DNA from: CAZCFB01 sp964511535
Lineage (GTDB): Bacteria > Myxococcota_A > Polyangia > GCA-2747355 > CAZCFB01
Length of the DNA stretch: 64,000 bases
Assembly (NCBI GenBank): GCA_964511535.1
Contig: CAZEFW010000002.1
Span: 62,001 to 126,000, forward strand
Direction: 5' to 3'
Shown: piece by piece, positions 1 to 8,484 of the stretch
How the letters are laid out: every line of letters starts with the position of its first letter
How positions within the stretch are numbered: the stretch's first letter is position 1
Position numbers and translations under genes: made by a program
Notes under the pieces: generated by a model
What the model saw: only the letters and a program-made list of their open reading frames with translations
Database searches by the model: none
What the model was told of the DNA's origin: nothing

Positions 1-723
1 CACCTCGACGCTGGTGGTGTTCCGGGCCAGGTCCGGGGCGTGGGAGTCGTTGCCGGTGATGCCGGCCCGTCCGTGTCGCGCCCTGAACCCGGCGGCCTCA
101 TCATTCGGGGCCCGCCAGGCCGGCGTGGTCAGCCGGTGGAACAGGGCGCGCACCCCGTTGTGCTCCTCGTAAGCGTCCAGGCAACCCCGCGCCAGCTCCT
201 CGGCGAAGCGCCGCTCGCCCAGCCCCTCGTCACGCGCCAGCCCGGTCTCCTCGTCCCAGGGGTGCGGCGCGATGAGCAGGACATCGTCGCGGCCCAGGGC
301 AGGGTTCAGCTCGAGGACCCGCGCCAGCGGCAGCACCCGCGGCTTGTGGTTGCGATAATCCGCGGTGTATTCGCCTCCCGCCGTGCGGCAGTTCTTCACC
401 TCGCCCGTGTCCCCCACCACGATGACCTCCCCCTCGAGGGTGGTCAGCTCGTTGGTCCGCGCCAGCAACACCCTGGCCCCCGTGGAGGGCCGCCGCACCT
501 CCATCAGCCCGTCGTCCAGATCTTCGCACCGGTACCGGGGGCCGAGGAGTCGCCCGCGCTGTCGCCTGAACAGGTCAAAGGGCTCGCTCGAGTTGTGGTA
601 CAGCAGGCCGATCAGGTCCACGCCGGCGTCCAGCGCCACGCGCACGCCGCGCGCCACCGACCCGGCCGGGTCGACGAAGGAGGCGTGGTTGTGGAAGGAG
701 AATGAGACGCGGCGGGCCGGCAT
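1..723 (-). CDS. PHP-superfamily metal-dependent hydrolase, partial (C-terminus outside window)
   Basis: An open frame runs leftward from an ATG at 723 to the window edge with no stop, so the C-terminus is missing. The 241 visible residues include an HxH pair near the N-terminus (His11 and His13, in FHNHASF) and a GNDSHAPD stretch near the visible end, which are the metal-ligand patterns of the PHP phosphoesterase fold. A further possible ligand region is APHPWDEETG. The start codon directly abuts the argH stop with no spacer, so it is probably the last gene of an argG-argH operon. The substrate cannot be told. A PHP domain beside arginine genes has no obvious metabolic link, so it may be a passenger. 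Confidence 0.7.
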   Translation of the reverse strand, partial: MPARRVSFSFHNHASFVDPAGSVARGVRVALDAGVDLIGLLYHNSSEPFDLFRRQRGRLLGPRYRCEDLDDGLMEVRRPSTGARVLLARTNELTTLEGEVIVVGDTGEVKNCRTAGGEYTADYRNHKPRVLPLARVLELNPALGRDDVLLIAPHPWDEETGLARDEGLGERRFAEELARGCLDAYEEHNGVRALFHRLTTPAWRAPNDEAAGFRARHGRAGITGNDSHAPDLARNTTSVEV

Positions 724-2106
724 TCAGCTGAGGCTTCCCCGCAGGCGCTCGCGGAAGGCGCCCATGCGCTCCCAGTTGCTGCGGCACCAGGCGTCGGCGC
801 TGGCGCAGCGCTGGTCAAGCCGGTCGAGGCCCGGCTCGCCCATGGAGCCGAGGGTGCGGTAGGCCCCGATGCGGTCCTGCACGAAGGCCGCGTCCACCTC
901 CACCCGGTCGAGCCGGTCCATGGCCGCGCGGTAGGCGTCCCGGAAGGGCACGCCCTCGTTCATGCTCTGCTCCAGGGCCAGGTCGGCCGCGTAGATCTCC
1001 TCGGTGCACGACGCGGCCATGGCGTCGGCGTCGAAGGTCACGGCGTCCACGGTGCGGGTCATGATGGCCAGGCTCTCGATGACCGCGGCCAGGCCCCGGG
1101 CCAGGGGCGCCTTGAGCAGCTGGTAGTCGCGGTTGTAGCCCGAGGGCAGCTTGCTGGCCACGCGCCGCACCTCGGCGGCGGCGCCGGCCACGGTGCCCTC
1201 ACGGGCCCGCACCAGCTCCAGCACGTCGGGGTTGCGCTTCTGGGGCATGATGCTCGAGCCGGTGGTCACCTCGTCGGGCAGCCGGGCGAAGCCGTACTCC
1301 GGCGTGCAGAACAGGATCAGATCCGTGGCCAGCCGGGCCAGCGATGACTGGATCGACTCCAGCGCGTGCAGCGCGGCGGCTTCGTGCTTGCCCCGGCTGT
1401 TCTGGCAGTACAGGGCGTTGACCTGCACCCGCTTGAAGGCCAGCAGCTCGGCGGTGTACTCGCGGTCCAGCGGCACCACGGAGCCGAACCCGGCGGCGCT
1501 ACCCAGGGGGCACTGGTCGTTGAGGTCCAGCGCCGCGGCCAGCTGAAGCTGGTCGTCCAGCAGCGCCGAGGCGTGGGCGCCGAGGAACACGGCCAGGGTG
1601 GTGGGCATGGCCGGCTGGGTGTGGCTGTAGCCCCGCATGGGCAGCGCTACCCCCTGGTGGGCGCGGATCAGCAGCGCCCGGGTCAGGGCGCTCAGGTGCC
1701 CTGACGCCTCCAGCAGCCGCTCACGCGTGAACAGCCGCACCGCCGTGAGCACCTGATCGTTGCGCGAGCGGCCGGTGTGGATCTTCTTGCCCAGGTCGCC
1801 CAGGACCCCGGTGAGGTGCTGCTCGATTGCGGTGTGGCAGTCCTCCTGCTCCACCGAGATCGGGACGCCCTCGGCGCGGTGGCGCTCCAGCAGCGCCAGC
1901 AGCTCCGCCTGCAGCAGCGCCAGCTCCTCGCTGCTCAGCACCCCCGCCCGGCGCAGGGCCGCCGCGTGGGCCACCGAGGCCCAGCAGTCGTACTCCAGGA
2001 TCTGCTGGTCCACCTGAGGATCGTCACCGACGGTGAAGGCCTCCACCATCGCCGCCAGCTCGCGGTCGCCGCCGCCGCCGCCCTTGTCCCAGAGCTTGCC
2101 CGCCAT
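724..2106 (-). CDS. argH: Argininosuccinate lyase
   Basis: Catalyses the last step of arginine synthesis, splitting argininosuccinate into arginine and fumarate in the cytoplasm. The 460-residue protein has the fumarase/aspartase-family signature GSSIMPQKRNP at about residues 283-293 (the flexible loop with the catalytic serine) and TGRSRNDQ at 111-118. A longer frame starts at 2163, but its first 19 residues are low-quality sequence overlapping argG. The ATG at 2106 gives the usual family length and begins one base after the argG stop, as expected for translational coupling. Confidence 0.95.
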   Translation of the reverse strand: MAGKLWDKGGGGGDRELAAMVEAFTVGDDPQVDQQILEYDCWASVAHAAALRRAGVLSSEELALLQAELLALLERHRAEGVPISVEQEDCHTAIEQHLTGVLGDLGKKIHTGRSRNDQVLTAVRLFTRERLLEASGHLSALTRALLIRAHQGVALPMRGYSHTQPAMPTTLAVFLGAHASALLDDQLQLAAALDLNDQCPLGSAAGFGSVVPLDREYTAELLAFKRVQVNALYCQNSRGKHEAAALHALESIQSSLARLATDLILFCTPEYGFARLPDEVTTGSSIMPQKRNPDVLELVRAREGTVAGAAAEVRRVASKLPSGYNRDYQLLKAPLARGLAAVIESLAIMTRTVDAVTFDADAMAASCTEEIYAADLALEQSMNEGVPFRDAYRAAMDRLDRVEVDAAFVQDRIGAYRTLGSMGEPGLDRLDQRCASADAWCRSNWERMGAFRERLRGSLS

Positions 2107-2107
2107 C

Positions 2108-3376
<1,269 letters not shown>

Positions 3377-3384
3377 CGGAAAAT

Positions 3385-3409
3385 CTCCGGTTCGTTTGAG
3401 CTACCGGAG
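3385..3409 (-). promoter_or_regulatory. Leader hairpin covering the argG ribosome binding site
   Basis: Two perfectly complementary 7-base arms (CTCCGGT at 3385-3391 and ACCGGAG at 3403-3409) are separated by 11 bases. On the argG mRNA the downstream arm contains the GGAG that serves as Shine-Dalgarno, so the fold would hide it. Whether this is regulated is inference. A second hairpin (7-base arms at 3447-3453 and 3459-3465) lies just upstream in the same leader or promoter region. Confidence 0.45.
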
Positions 3410-3464
3410 GATGAGCAAGATGGGCGAGAGGTGCAAGGGGAAGGTGCCGCGGGCTGCGCCCGCG

Positions 3465-3575
3465 GAATGCCAGAACGCCGGAGCGCCGGAGCGCCGGAAC
3501 GCCGGAATGATCAGCCCCGGAGGCTTAGCTCATTCTGGCATCCTGGCATTCTGGCATTCTGGCACCCTGGCATTC
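3465..3575. repeat. Long imperfect inverted repeat built from tandem GCCRGAAYGC-type decamers
   Basis: The left arm (about 3465-3510) is a run of near-identical 10-base units of the type GAACGCCGGA. The right arm (about 3531-3575) is a run of CATTCTGGCA-type units. The right arm reverse-complemented aligns to the left over about 45 bases, with A/G and C/T changes that keep G-U pairing possible. About 20 bases separate the arms. It sits between the end of the CARDB surface-protein gene and the argG promoter region. A related one-armed tract occurs at 27057-27085. Confidence 0.7.
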
Positions 3576-3590
3576 GGCGCGAACGCGCCG

Positions 3591-6212
3591 CTACCGGCGC
3601 CTGCGGCGCCACGCCAGGCCCAGCACCAGCGCCAACGTCAGCGCCAGAGCCGAACCAGCCGCCGACTTTCCGCCCACGGCGCAGCCGTCATCCCCGCCGC
3701 CTGGCGGGTCGACGGTGCCGGCGTCCTGCTGCCCGGTGCCGCCCTTGTCCTGGCCCGAGCCGCCCGCGTCGTTGCCGGTGCCGCCGCCCGTGTCCTGCTT
3801 GGGCGGCGCGCCCTGGTCCTGCTGCGGCGCGCCCTGGTCCTGCTGGGGCAGCACTTGCTGGTCCGGCGGCAGCACCTTGAAGTCGATGCCGCCGTCCTTG
3901 GCGATCTCCGGCCCGTCGGGCGTGCCGATGTCCGGCGGCGGAGCCACGGTCACTGACGCGCCCTTGGTGTTGTTGGTCTCCACGGCCTCCTTGATCACGC
4001 AGCTGCTGTCGGCCAGCGCCTGGGCGCTGTAGGTGCCCGGTGTCACGCCCGGCTGGGTGAAGCTGCGCTTGGCGCAGGCGCCCTTGCCCAGGCCGCCGGT
4101 GATGGTGGCCGTGCCGCTGGTGGTGGCGGCGCAGGTGGGCGGCGCCGAGGCGGTGTGGTACACGCTGACCTGGAAGTTGGTGCCGGTGGCCTCGCCGCCG
4201 TTGCACACCTCCACGTCGTAGCGGATGGCGCCGCCGATGTCCGTGCCGGTGAAGTTCTTGACGTACAGGTCGGGCGGCAGCTTGGTCAGGGTGATCTTGG
4301 CGTAGCCGTTGTTGTTCAGCTCCAGCAGCTCGGCGATGTCGTTCTTGGAGTCGACCCAGGCGCGCACGTAGCGCGTCCCCGGCTTGGCGTTGCCCGGGAT
4401 CACCAGGCTCGACGAGGTGAAGGTGTACGACTCACCGGCCGAGAAGTTATTGGTCACGTTGTTGGTGGCCAGGCTGGTGCAGCCGATGCTGCTCATGGTC
4501 GGGCAGTAGTAGTAGGTGACCTCGAAGTCCTTGTCGAAGTACGAGGTGCTGGCCTTGTTCGTCACCGTGAACTCCGCGGTGAAGGTGGAGCCCGGCCCGG
4601 CGGTGCTGCCCGACTTGGGCACGGTCTTGGACGCGATGGTCAGGTCCGGCTTCACCGTGACGCTGATCTGCTTGTAGCCGTCGTTGTTCGACTCGCTGTC
4701 CTCGGCCACGGCGTCGTCGCTGTCCACGAACACGCGGATGTAGGAGCTGCCCAGCTTGGCCGTCACCGGCATCTTGAGCAGCGGGCTGGTGACGTAGGTC
4801 TGGCCGTTGGCCGCCAGGTTGGTGGTCACCGACTGATCGCCCAGCTTGGTGCAGCCGGCGGTGCTCTGCAGCGGGCAGTGGTAGTAGGACACCTTGAAGT
4901 TGGTGGTCAGGGCGTTGGAGCTGGTGTTGCGCACCCGGCTGCGCACGCGGAAGCTGGCCCCGGCGAACTTGACGCTGCCCACGCCGTAGGGCGCGGTGAC
5001 CAGGTCCGTGGTCAGGTCGGGCAGCTGCGCCGAGCTGATGTAGATCAGGTCGAAGTCGTCGTTGTTGCTGCCGCTGGCCTCGGTCACCTTGTTGGTGGCG
5101 TCCAGCACCGCGCGCACGTAGCGGTACCCCTTGGTGGCGTTGCTCGGCAGGGTCAGGGTGGTGCTGGTGTAGGTGTAGCTCCCGCCGCTGTAGAAGTTGT
5201 TGGTGATGGTCTGCTGACCGATGGGGGTGCTGCTGCAGCTGCTGCTCTTGTTGCTGGTGCAGTAGTAGTACCTCACCACGAAGTCGGTGAACACGGCCGA
5301 GGTCTTGGCCTTGTTATTGATGGTGTAGCGGCCGGTGAACTTGGACCCCGGGCCGGTGGTGCTGCCGGTGTACTTGACGATGGAGGAGGTGAAGCTCAGG
5401 TCCGGGTACGCCGTGACCGAGATGGCGTCGTTGCGGGTGTTGTTGGTCTCGGACGCCTCCTTGACGTTGTTGAAGTAGTCCGCCCGGATCTGCAGGTAGC
5501 GCGTCCCCCGCTCGGCCCAGCTGCTCAGGTACATGCTCGGGCTGGTGTACCAGCGCCCCTGGCTGGCGTTGAAGTTGTCGGTGATGTACTGCGCGCCCTG
5601 GTACTGGCACCCGCTGGTGGAGGTGCTCGAGGGGCAGAAGTAGAACCGCACCCAGAAGTTGGTGCTGAAGTACTGGTAGTAGTTGTACAGGTAGTAGCGC
5701 GCCTGGAACTTGTCCCCCGCCTTTGCCGTGGAGCCGCCGGTGTACGGCACGGTGGAGCTGATCACCCGCAGGTCCGGCTTGGCGGTGTATACCAGGTAGA
5801 CCCGCACGCGCGGCGCGTAGGACTTGCACACCGTGTAGCTGACCGCGGACGACAGGTCCACCTCCACGGTGACCTTTCCGTCGCTGACGATGGAAGAGGG
5901 GCGGGTGTAGATCTTGCGGCTGGCGGTGGTGTTGCACTGCTTGGAGCTGCCGTTGTGGTTCGCCTGGGTCACGCCGTCGATCTTCACCGCCGCGTACTCG
6001 GTGGCGGCGTCGTAGTCGCCGTACAGGTCGACCCAGACGTAGACGCTGCCGCTGGAGACGGCGGGCAGGCCGGTGAAGCTGAAGGTCATCTTCTGGCCGG
6101 CGCTGGTCTGGCTGGTGGTCTTGTAGGTGGAGTAGGCCTGGGCCTGGCTGGCGCCCAGGGTCAGCGTCGCCAGCAAGGCGGCGCATGTCAGCAGCAGTCT
6201 AGTGGACCTCAT
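3591..6212 (-). CDS. Secreted CARDB-repeat surface protein with MYXO-CTERM-like tail
   Basis: This 873-residue protein has a Sec signal peptide (hydrophobic run to about residue 26, ending SQAQA). An N-terminal beta domain is followed by five CARDB-type Ig-like repeats of about 125 residues. Each begins with a PDL motif (near residues 146, 270, 400, 525 and 650) and the first four contain a YYYCP-like strand and an EASxxNN-like end. A Pro/Gln/Asp-rich linker follows, then GCAVGG, a hydrophobic helix and RRRRR. That tail is the pattern of the MYXO-CTERM sorting signal (family knowledge). The protein is therefore probably anchored and displayed at the cell surface for adhesion. The next gene upstream encodes a peptidase with the same GCAVGG tail. 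Confidence 0.85.
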   Translation of the reverse strand: MRSTRLLLTCAALLATLTLGASQAQAYSTYKTTSQTSAGQKMTFSFTGLPAVSSGSVYVWVDLYGDYDAATEYAAVKIDGVTQANHNGSSKQCNTTASRKIYTRPSSIVSDGKVTVEVDLSSAVSYTVCKSYAPRVRVYLVYTAKPDLRVISSTVPYTGGSTAKAGDKFQARYYLYNYYQYFSTNFWVRFYFCPSSTSTSGCQYQGAQYITDNFNASQGRWYTSPSMYLSSWAERGTRYLQIRADYFNNVKEASETNNTRNDAISVTAYPDLSFTSSIVKYTGSTTGPGSKFTGRYTINNKAKTSAVFTDFVVRYYYCTSNKSSSCSSTPIGQQTITNNFYSGGSYTYTSTTLTLPSNATKGYRYVRAVLDATNKVTEASGSNNDDFDLIYISSAQLPDLTTDLVTAPYGVGSVKFAGASFRVRSRVRNTSSNALTTNFKVSYYHCPLQSTAGCTKLGDQSVTTNLAANGQTYVTSPLLKMPVTAKLGSSYIRVFVDSDDAVAEDSESNNDGYKQISVTVKPDLTIASKTVPKSGSTAGPGSTFTAEFTVTNKASTSYFDKDFEVTYYYCPTMSSIGCTSLATNNVTNNFSAGESYTFTSSSLVIPGNAKPGTRYVRAWVDSKNDIAELLELNNNGYAKITLTKLPPDLYVKNFTGTDIGGAIRYDVEVCNGGEATGTNFQVSVYHTASAPPTCAATTSGTATITGGLGKGACAKRSFTQPGVTPGTYSAQALADSSCVIKEAVETNNTKGASVTVAPPPDIGTPDGPEIAKDGGIDFKVLPPDQQVLPQQDQGAPQQDQGAPPKQDTGGGTGNDAGGSGQDKGGTGQQDAGTVDPPGGGDDGCAVGGKSAAGSALALTLALVLGLAWRRRRR

Positions 6213-6258
6213 TCATACCCTCCTCAGGAATTGTTAGTCCGGAATGAAGCTGAAGGTA

Positions 6259-6279
6259 GCTCAGCCTAACAGGCTGAGC
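6259..6279 (-). terminator. Hairpin straddling the stop codon of the cysteine peptidase gene
   Basis: Perfect 9-base arms (GCTCAGCCT at 6259-6267 and AGGCTGAGC at 6271-6279) surround a 3-base loop. The TAG stop of the leftward peptidase gene (6266-6268) lies at the loop/arm junction, so the hairpin forms from the very end of the coding region. There is no U-tract. It probably ends the lipoprotein/peptidase transcript before the CARDB gene. Confidence 0.6.
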
Positions 6280-7267
6280 AAGGGCGCCGTCGCAGTACGA
6301 TAAGTGCCAAAATCGTGAGGATAATGAGGGGAAATTGGCATCGCCCCCCACCCACGGCGCACCCGGATTGGTCCACCGGATCCGCGCCGCCGTCCACGAC
6401 ATGCAGGTCTGCCGGGCCCTGATCGGGCGTCGGCACGCACACCCCGGCCTTGCACACCCCGCCCGGGCAGCTGCGCCCGTCGGCCAGGGTCGGGTGCTTG
6501 CACGCGCCGGTGTTCTTGTCGCAGGTCCCCGGGCCGATGCAGGGGATGGAGACCAGGCAGCGCTTGGGCTCGCCAGCGCAGGTCCCGTCGGCGCAGCCGT
6601 CCTGCTCTGTACACAGGTCGCCGTCGTCGCAGCTCGCGCCAGCCTTGAGGTGCGCGCAGCCGTCGCAGCACTGGCTCTTTTTGGTGCAGCGGCAGGTGGA
6701 GGTGATGTGCACCGTGTGGGTCCACTTGTGGCCGCCCCCTTCGCGCACCCAGGAGAGCTTGGCCACCTTCTTCCCCTCGTGAGGGAACGGGTTCATGTAG
6801 GTCAACATGCCGCTGTCCAGCCCGTGGGCCACCACGAAGTGGCCGTTGCCCGAGGGGAGCCGCCAGCGCACCACCAGCGGGCGCGCCCTGGTGTTGATCT
6901 CGCTGTCCACCTCGGCGTCGGTCACCGACTGCTCGATCCCCTTGGCGCCGAGGGTGCCGAAGTGGTTGAGGATGTCGGCGATGGAGCCAGGCGTCTTGCC
7001 GTAGTAGTTCCAGTAGTCGCAGCCCTGGGAGGCGTCGGTGCAGCAGTCGGTCTTGCCGAAGTCGTGCCAGGTGGCCACCGATCGGGTGTACTCGGCGATG
7101 GTGCACTGCTTCAGGTCATGGCCGTAGTAGCTCAGGATCGCGCGGGTGATGGCGGCCCAGCACCACTGGCCGTTCTCCTGGGCCACCACCGGCACGGGCA
7201 GCACCTTGGCGCCGGCCAAACCTGGCAGCAGCAGCAGGCCGATGAGCAGGCTCGCGCGGGCGGTCAC
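6266..7267 (-). CDS. Secreted papain-like cysteine peptidase (C39/C70 type) with MYXO-CTERM-like tail
   Basis: A signal peptide (residues 1-20, ending GLAGA) precedes a papain-fold domain. Gln34 and Cys36 lie in the ENGQWCWAA motif typical of C39-like and C70 peptidases. His143 in GNGHFVVAH and Asn159 in YMNPFP fit the rest of a Cys-His-Asn site. A Cys-rich segment (residues ~195-280) and an Asp/Pro linker lead to GCAVGG, a hydrophobic helix and an Arg cluster. The GTG start at 7267 overlaps the upstream stop as GTGA. An in-frame extension to 7831 is only the shadow of the lipoprotein gene. The neighbouring CARDB protein has a matching tail, so the two may be displayed together. Confidence 0.8.
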   Translation of the reverse strand: MTARASLLIGLLLLPGLAGAKVLPVPVVAQENGQWCWAAITRAILSYYGHDLKQCTIAEYTRSVATWHDFGKTDCCTDASQGCDYWNYYGKTPGSIADILNHFGTLGAKGIEQSVTDAEVDSEINTRARPLVVRWRLPSGNGHFVVAHGLDSGMLTYMNPFPHEGKKVAKLSWVREGGGHKWTHTVHITSTCRCTKKSQCCDGCAHLKAGASCDDGDLCTEQDGCADGTCAGEPKRCLVSIPCIGPGTCDKNTGACKHPTLADGRSCPGGVCKAGVCVPTPDQGPADLHVVDGGADPVDQSGCAVGGGRCQFPLIILTILALIVLRRRPCSAC

Positions 7268-7821
7268 GGTCGGGCCTCCCGCAGCAGGTCGAGCAGCGCG
7301 CCCGTGGTCAAGGCGTCCCGGGGCAGGGCCAGGGCGCGGCGGGCCGAGGCCAGGGGCAGGGCGCGGCGGTCCGGGCCCTCGCCCCACACCAGGAAGTCGC
7401 CGCCCAGGGCGTGCGAACGCAGCAGGGTGAGCGCGGCGTTCGCGGGCGCAGGCGCGCCAGCCAGCTCTCGCGCGAGCACCTCCGCGCCCAGCTCCACGGC
7501 CTGCATCGCGCCCTCGTGCACGGCCAGGGTGACCAGGGCCAGCGCCCCGCCGTCGAGCATCAGCGGCGCGCGCCAGACCTGAAGCTCCTGGACTGCGGCC
7601 TGCCAGGCGCCATGCGGCCCTGGCCGGTGCAGCGCCATGCGGACCCGGCGGCCGAGGGTGGCCCCCGCCAGCCGGTCGCTCGGGCCCAGCCCGTAGGCGC
7701 GGGCCAGCTCGGCCAGCCCCGGGGTGGCCAGGGCGCGCCGGGCGGCGCTGGTGTCGGGGCTCAGGTCGGGCGTGCAGGCCGAGGCAAACAAAGCAAGCAA
7801 GATGGCTGGGACGATACGCAT
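7264..7821 (-). CDS. Lipoprotein of unknown function
   Basis: The 185-residue protein starts with a lipoprotein signal ending in a lipobox (LFASAC, lipid-bearing Cys16). The mature part is Ala/Leu/Arg-rich, probably helical, and not recognised. It is translationally coupled (GTGA overlap) to the secreted cysteine peptidase downstream. A role as partner or inhibitor of that peptidase is possible but is inference only. Confidence 0.6.
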   Translation of the reverse strand: MRIVPAILLALFASACTPDLSPDTSAARRALATPGLAELARAYGLGPSDRLAGATLGRRVRMALHRPGPHGAWQAAVQELQVWRAPLMLDGGALALVTLAVHEGAMQAVELGAEVLARELAGAPAPANAALTLLRSHALGGDFLVWGEGPDRRALPLASARRALALPRDALTTGALLDLLREARP

Positions 7822-7875
7822 GGCGACTCAACTATTGTAGCGCCATTGAACGGGGCGGTGCCCTACAGCACCGCT

Positions 7876-8300
7876 CCGGGCTTCGCTGCGCTTGCCCGGT
7901 CGCGGCTTTTTTGACGTTGGGCGTTGCTCGGGACCTTTGCGCTGTGCTTCCGGTTTGTGGCCGTTTGGTCGCTGTGCACGGGGGCTGATATGGGGGTGTG
8001 GTCTGGGCGTTGGGCGTGTGGTTGGGGCGTTGTGCTTGATCGAGCCGATGCGCCGGGGCCTGTTGGGCTTGTGTTCAGGCGCAATGCTCCGTGCTCGCTG
8101 CGCTTGCCCGGTCGCGGCCTGCTTGGGGTCGCGCGTGGGTTGGGACCATGGTGCTGTGCTTCCGGTTGGTGCCCGTTTCATCGCTGTGCACGGGGGCTGA
8201 TATGAGGGTGTGGTTGGGGCGTTGGGAGCGATCTCAATGCGCCGTGCTCATTCGCGCCGTTGCATCATGGGCCTGTTGGGCTTGTGTTCAGGCGCACCGC
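7876..8300. repeat. Imperfect tandem duplication in a non-coding stretch (copies 7876-8086 and 8087-8300)
   Basis: The 663 bases from 7822 to 8484 hold no convincing gene. They contain two diverged copies of a ~210-base unit. Shared blocks in the same order are GCGCTTGCCCGGTCGCGG, then GCTGTGCTTCCGGTT, then CGCTGTGCACGGGGGCTGAT, then GTGTGGTTGGGGCGTTG, and finally TGTTGGGCTTGTGTTCAGGC. Open frames on both strands across this tract are compositionally odd, overlap one another and resemble nothing known. The duplication lies downstream of a DUF222-HNH nuclease gene. Confidence 0.75.
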
Positions 8301-8431
8301 GGAGCGGGGCGGCTGTGCACAAACCAACAGGGAACGTGCACAGCGGAACGAGCCAGCACCGACCTGCCTCAAGCGACGATCAAAACCAAAAATAAACAGA
8401 AAAGAGCCGCCGCCCGGGCTGTGGGCATGTG

Positions 8432-8468
8432 GGCAAAGCGAAGCTTTGTCCAAGCGGCCGCAGGCCGC
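8432..8468 (-). terminator. Two tandem tri-loop hairpins after the HNH nuclease gene
   Basis: The first hairpin has arms CAAAGC (8434-8439) and GCTTTG (8443-8448) with a GAA loop, extendable by two pairs. The second has arms GCGGCC (8454-8459) and GGCCGC (8463-8468) with a GCA loop. They begin 17 bases past the stop of the leftward DUF222-HNH gene and may end its transcript, though no U-tract follows. Confidence 0.5.
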
Positions 8469-8484
8469 GTCATGTCCACAGCCC

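Noticed and set aside
3531..3575. CRISPR-like array
   Set aside because: Units are only 10 bases with no spacers and no cas genes are present.
4155..6269. Long rightward open frame (704 codons) across the CARDB gene
   Set aside because: It is antisense to a protein with a clear signal, repeats and sorting tail; its own translation is Val/Gly/Arg/His-rich with no motifs.
6213..6330. TGGCACTTATCG on the minus strand as a sigma-54 -24 element before the CARDB gene
   Set aside because: The -24 half is good but no GC pair lies at the required 12-base spacing; it also falls inside the 3' end of the peptidase gene.
7822..8484. Several overlapping open frames on both strands in the duplicated tract
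   Set aside because: Compositionally biased, mutually overlapping, no ribosome sites or motifs; better explained as non-coding repeats.
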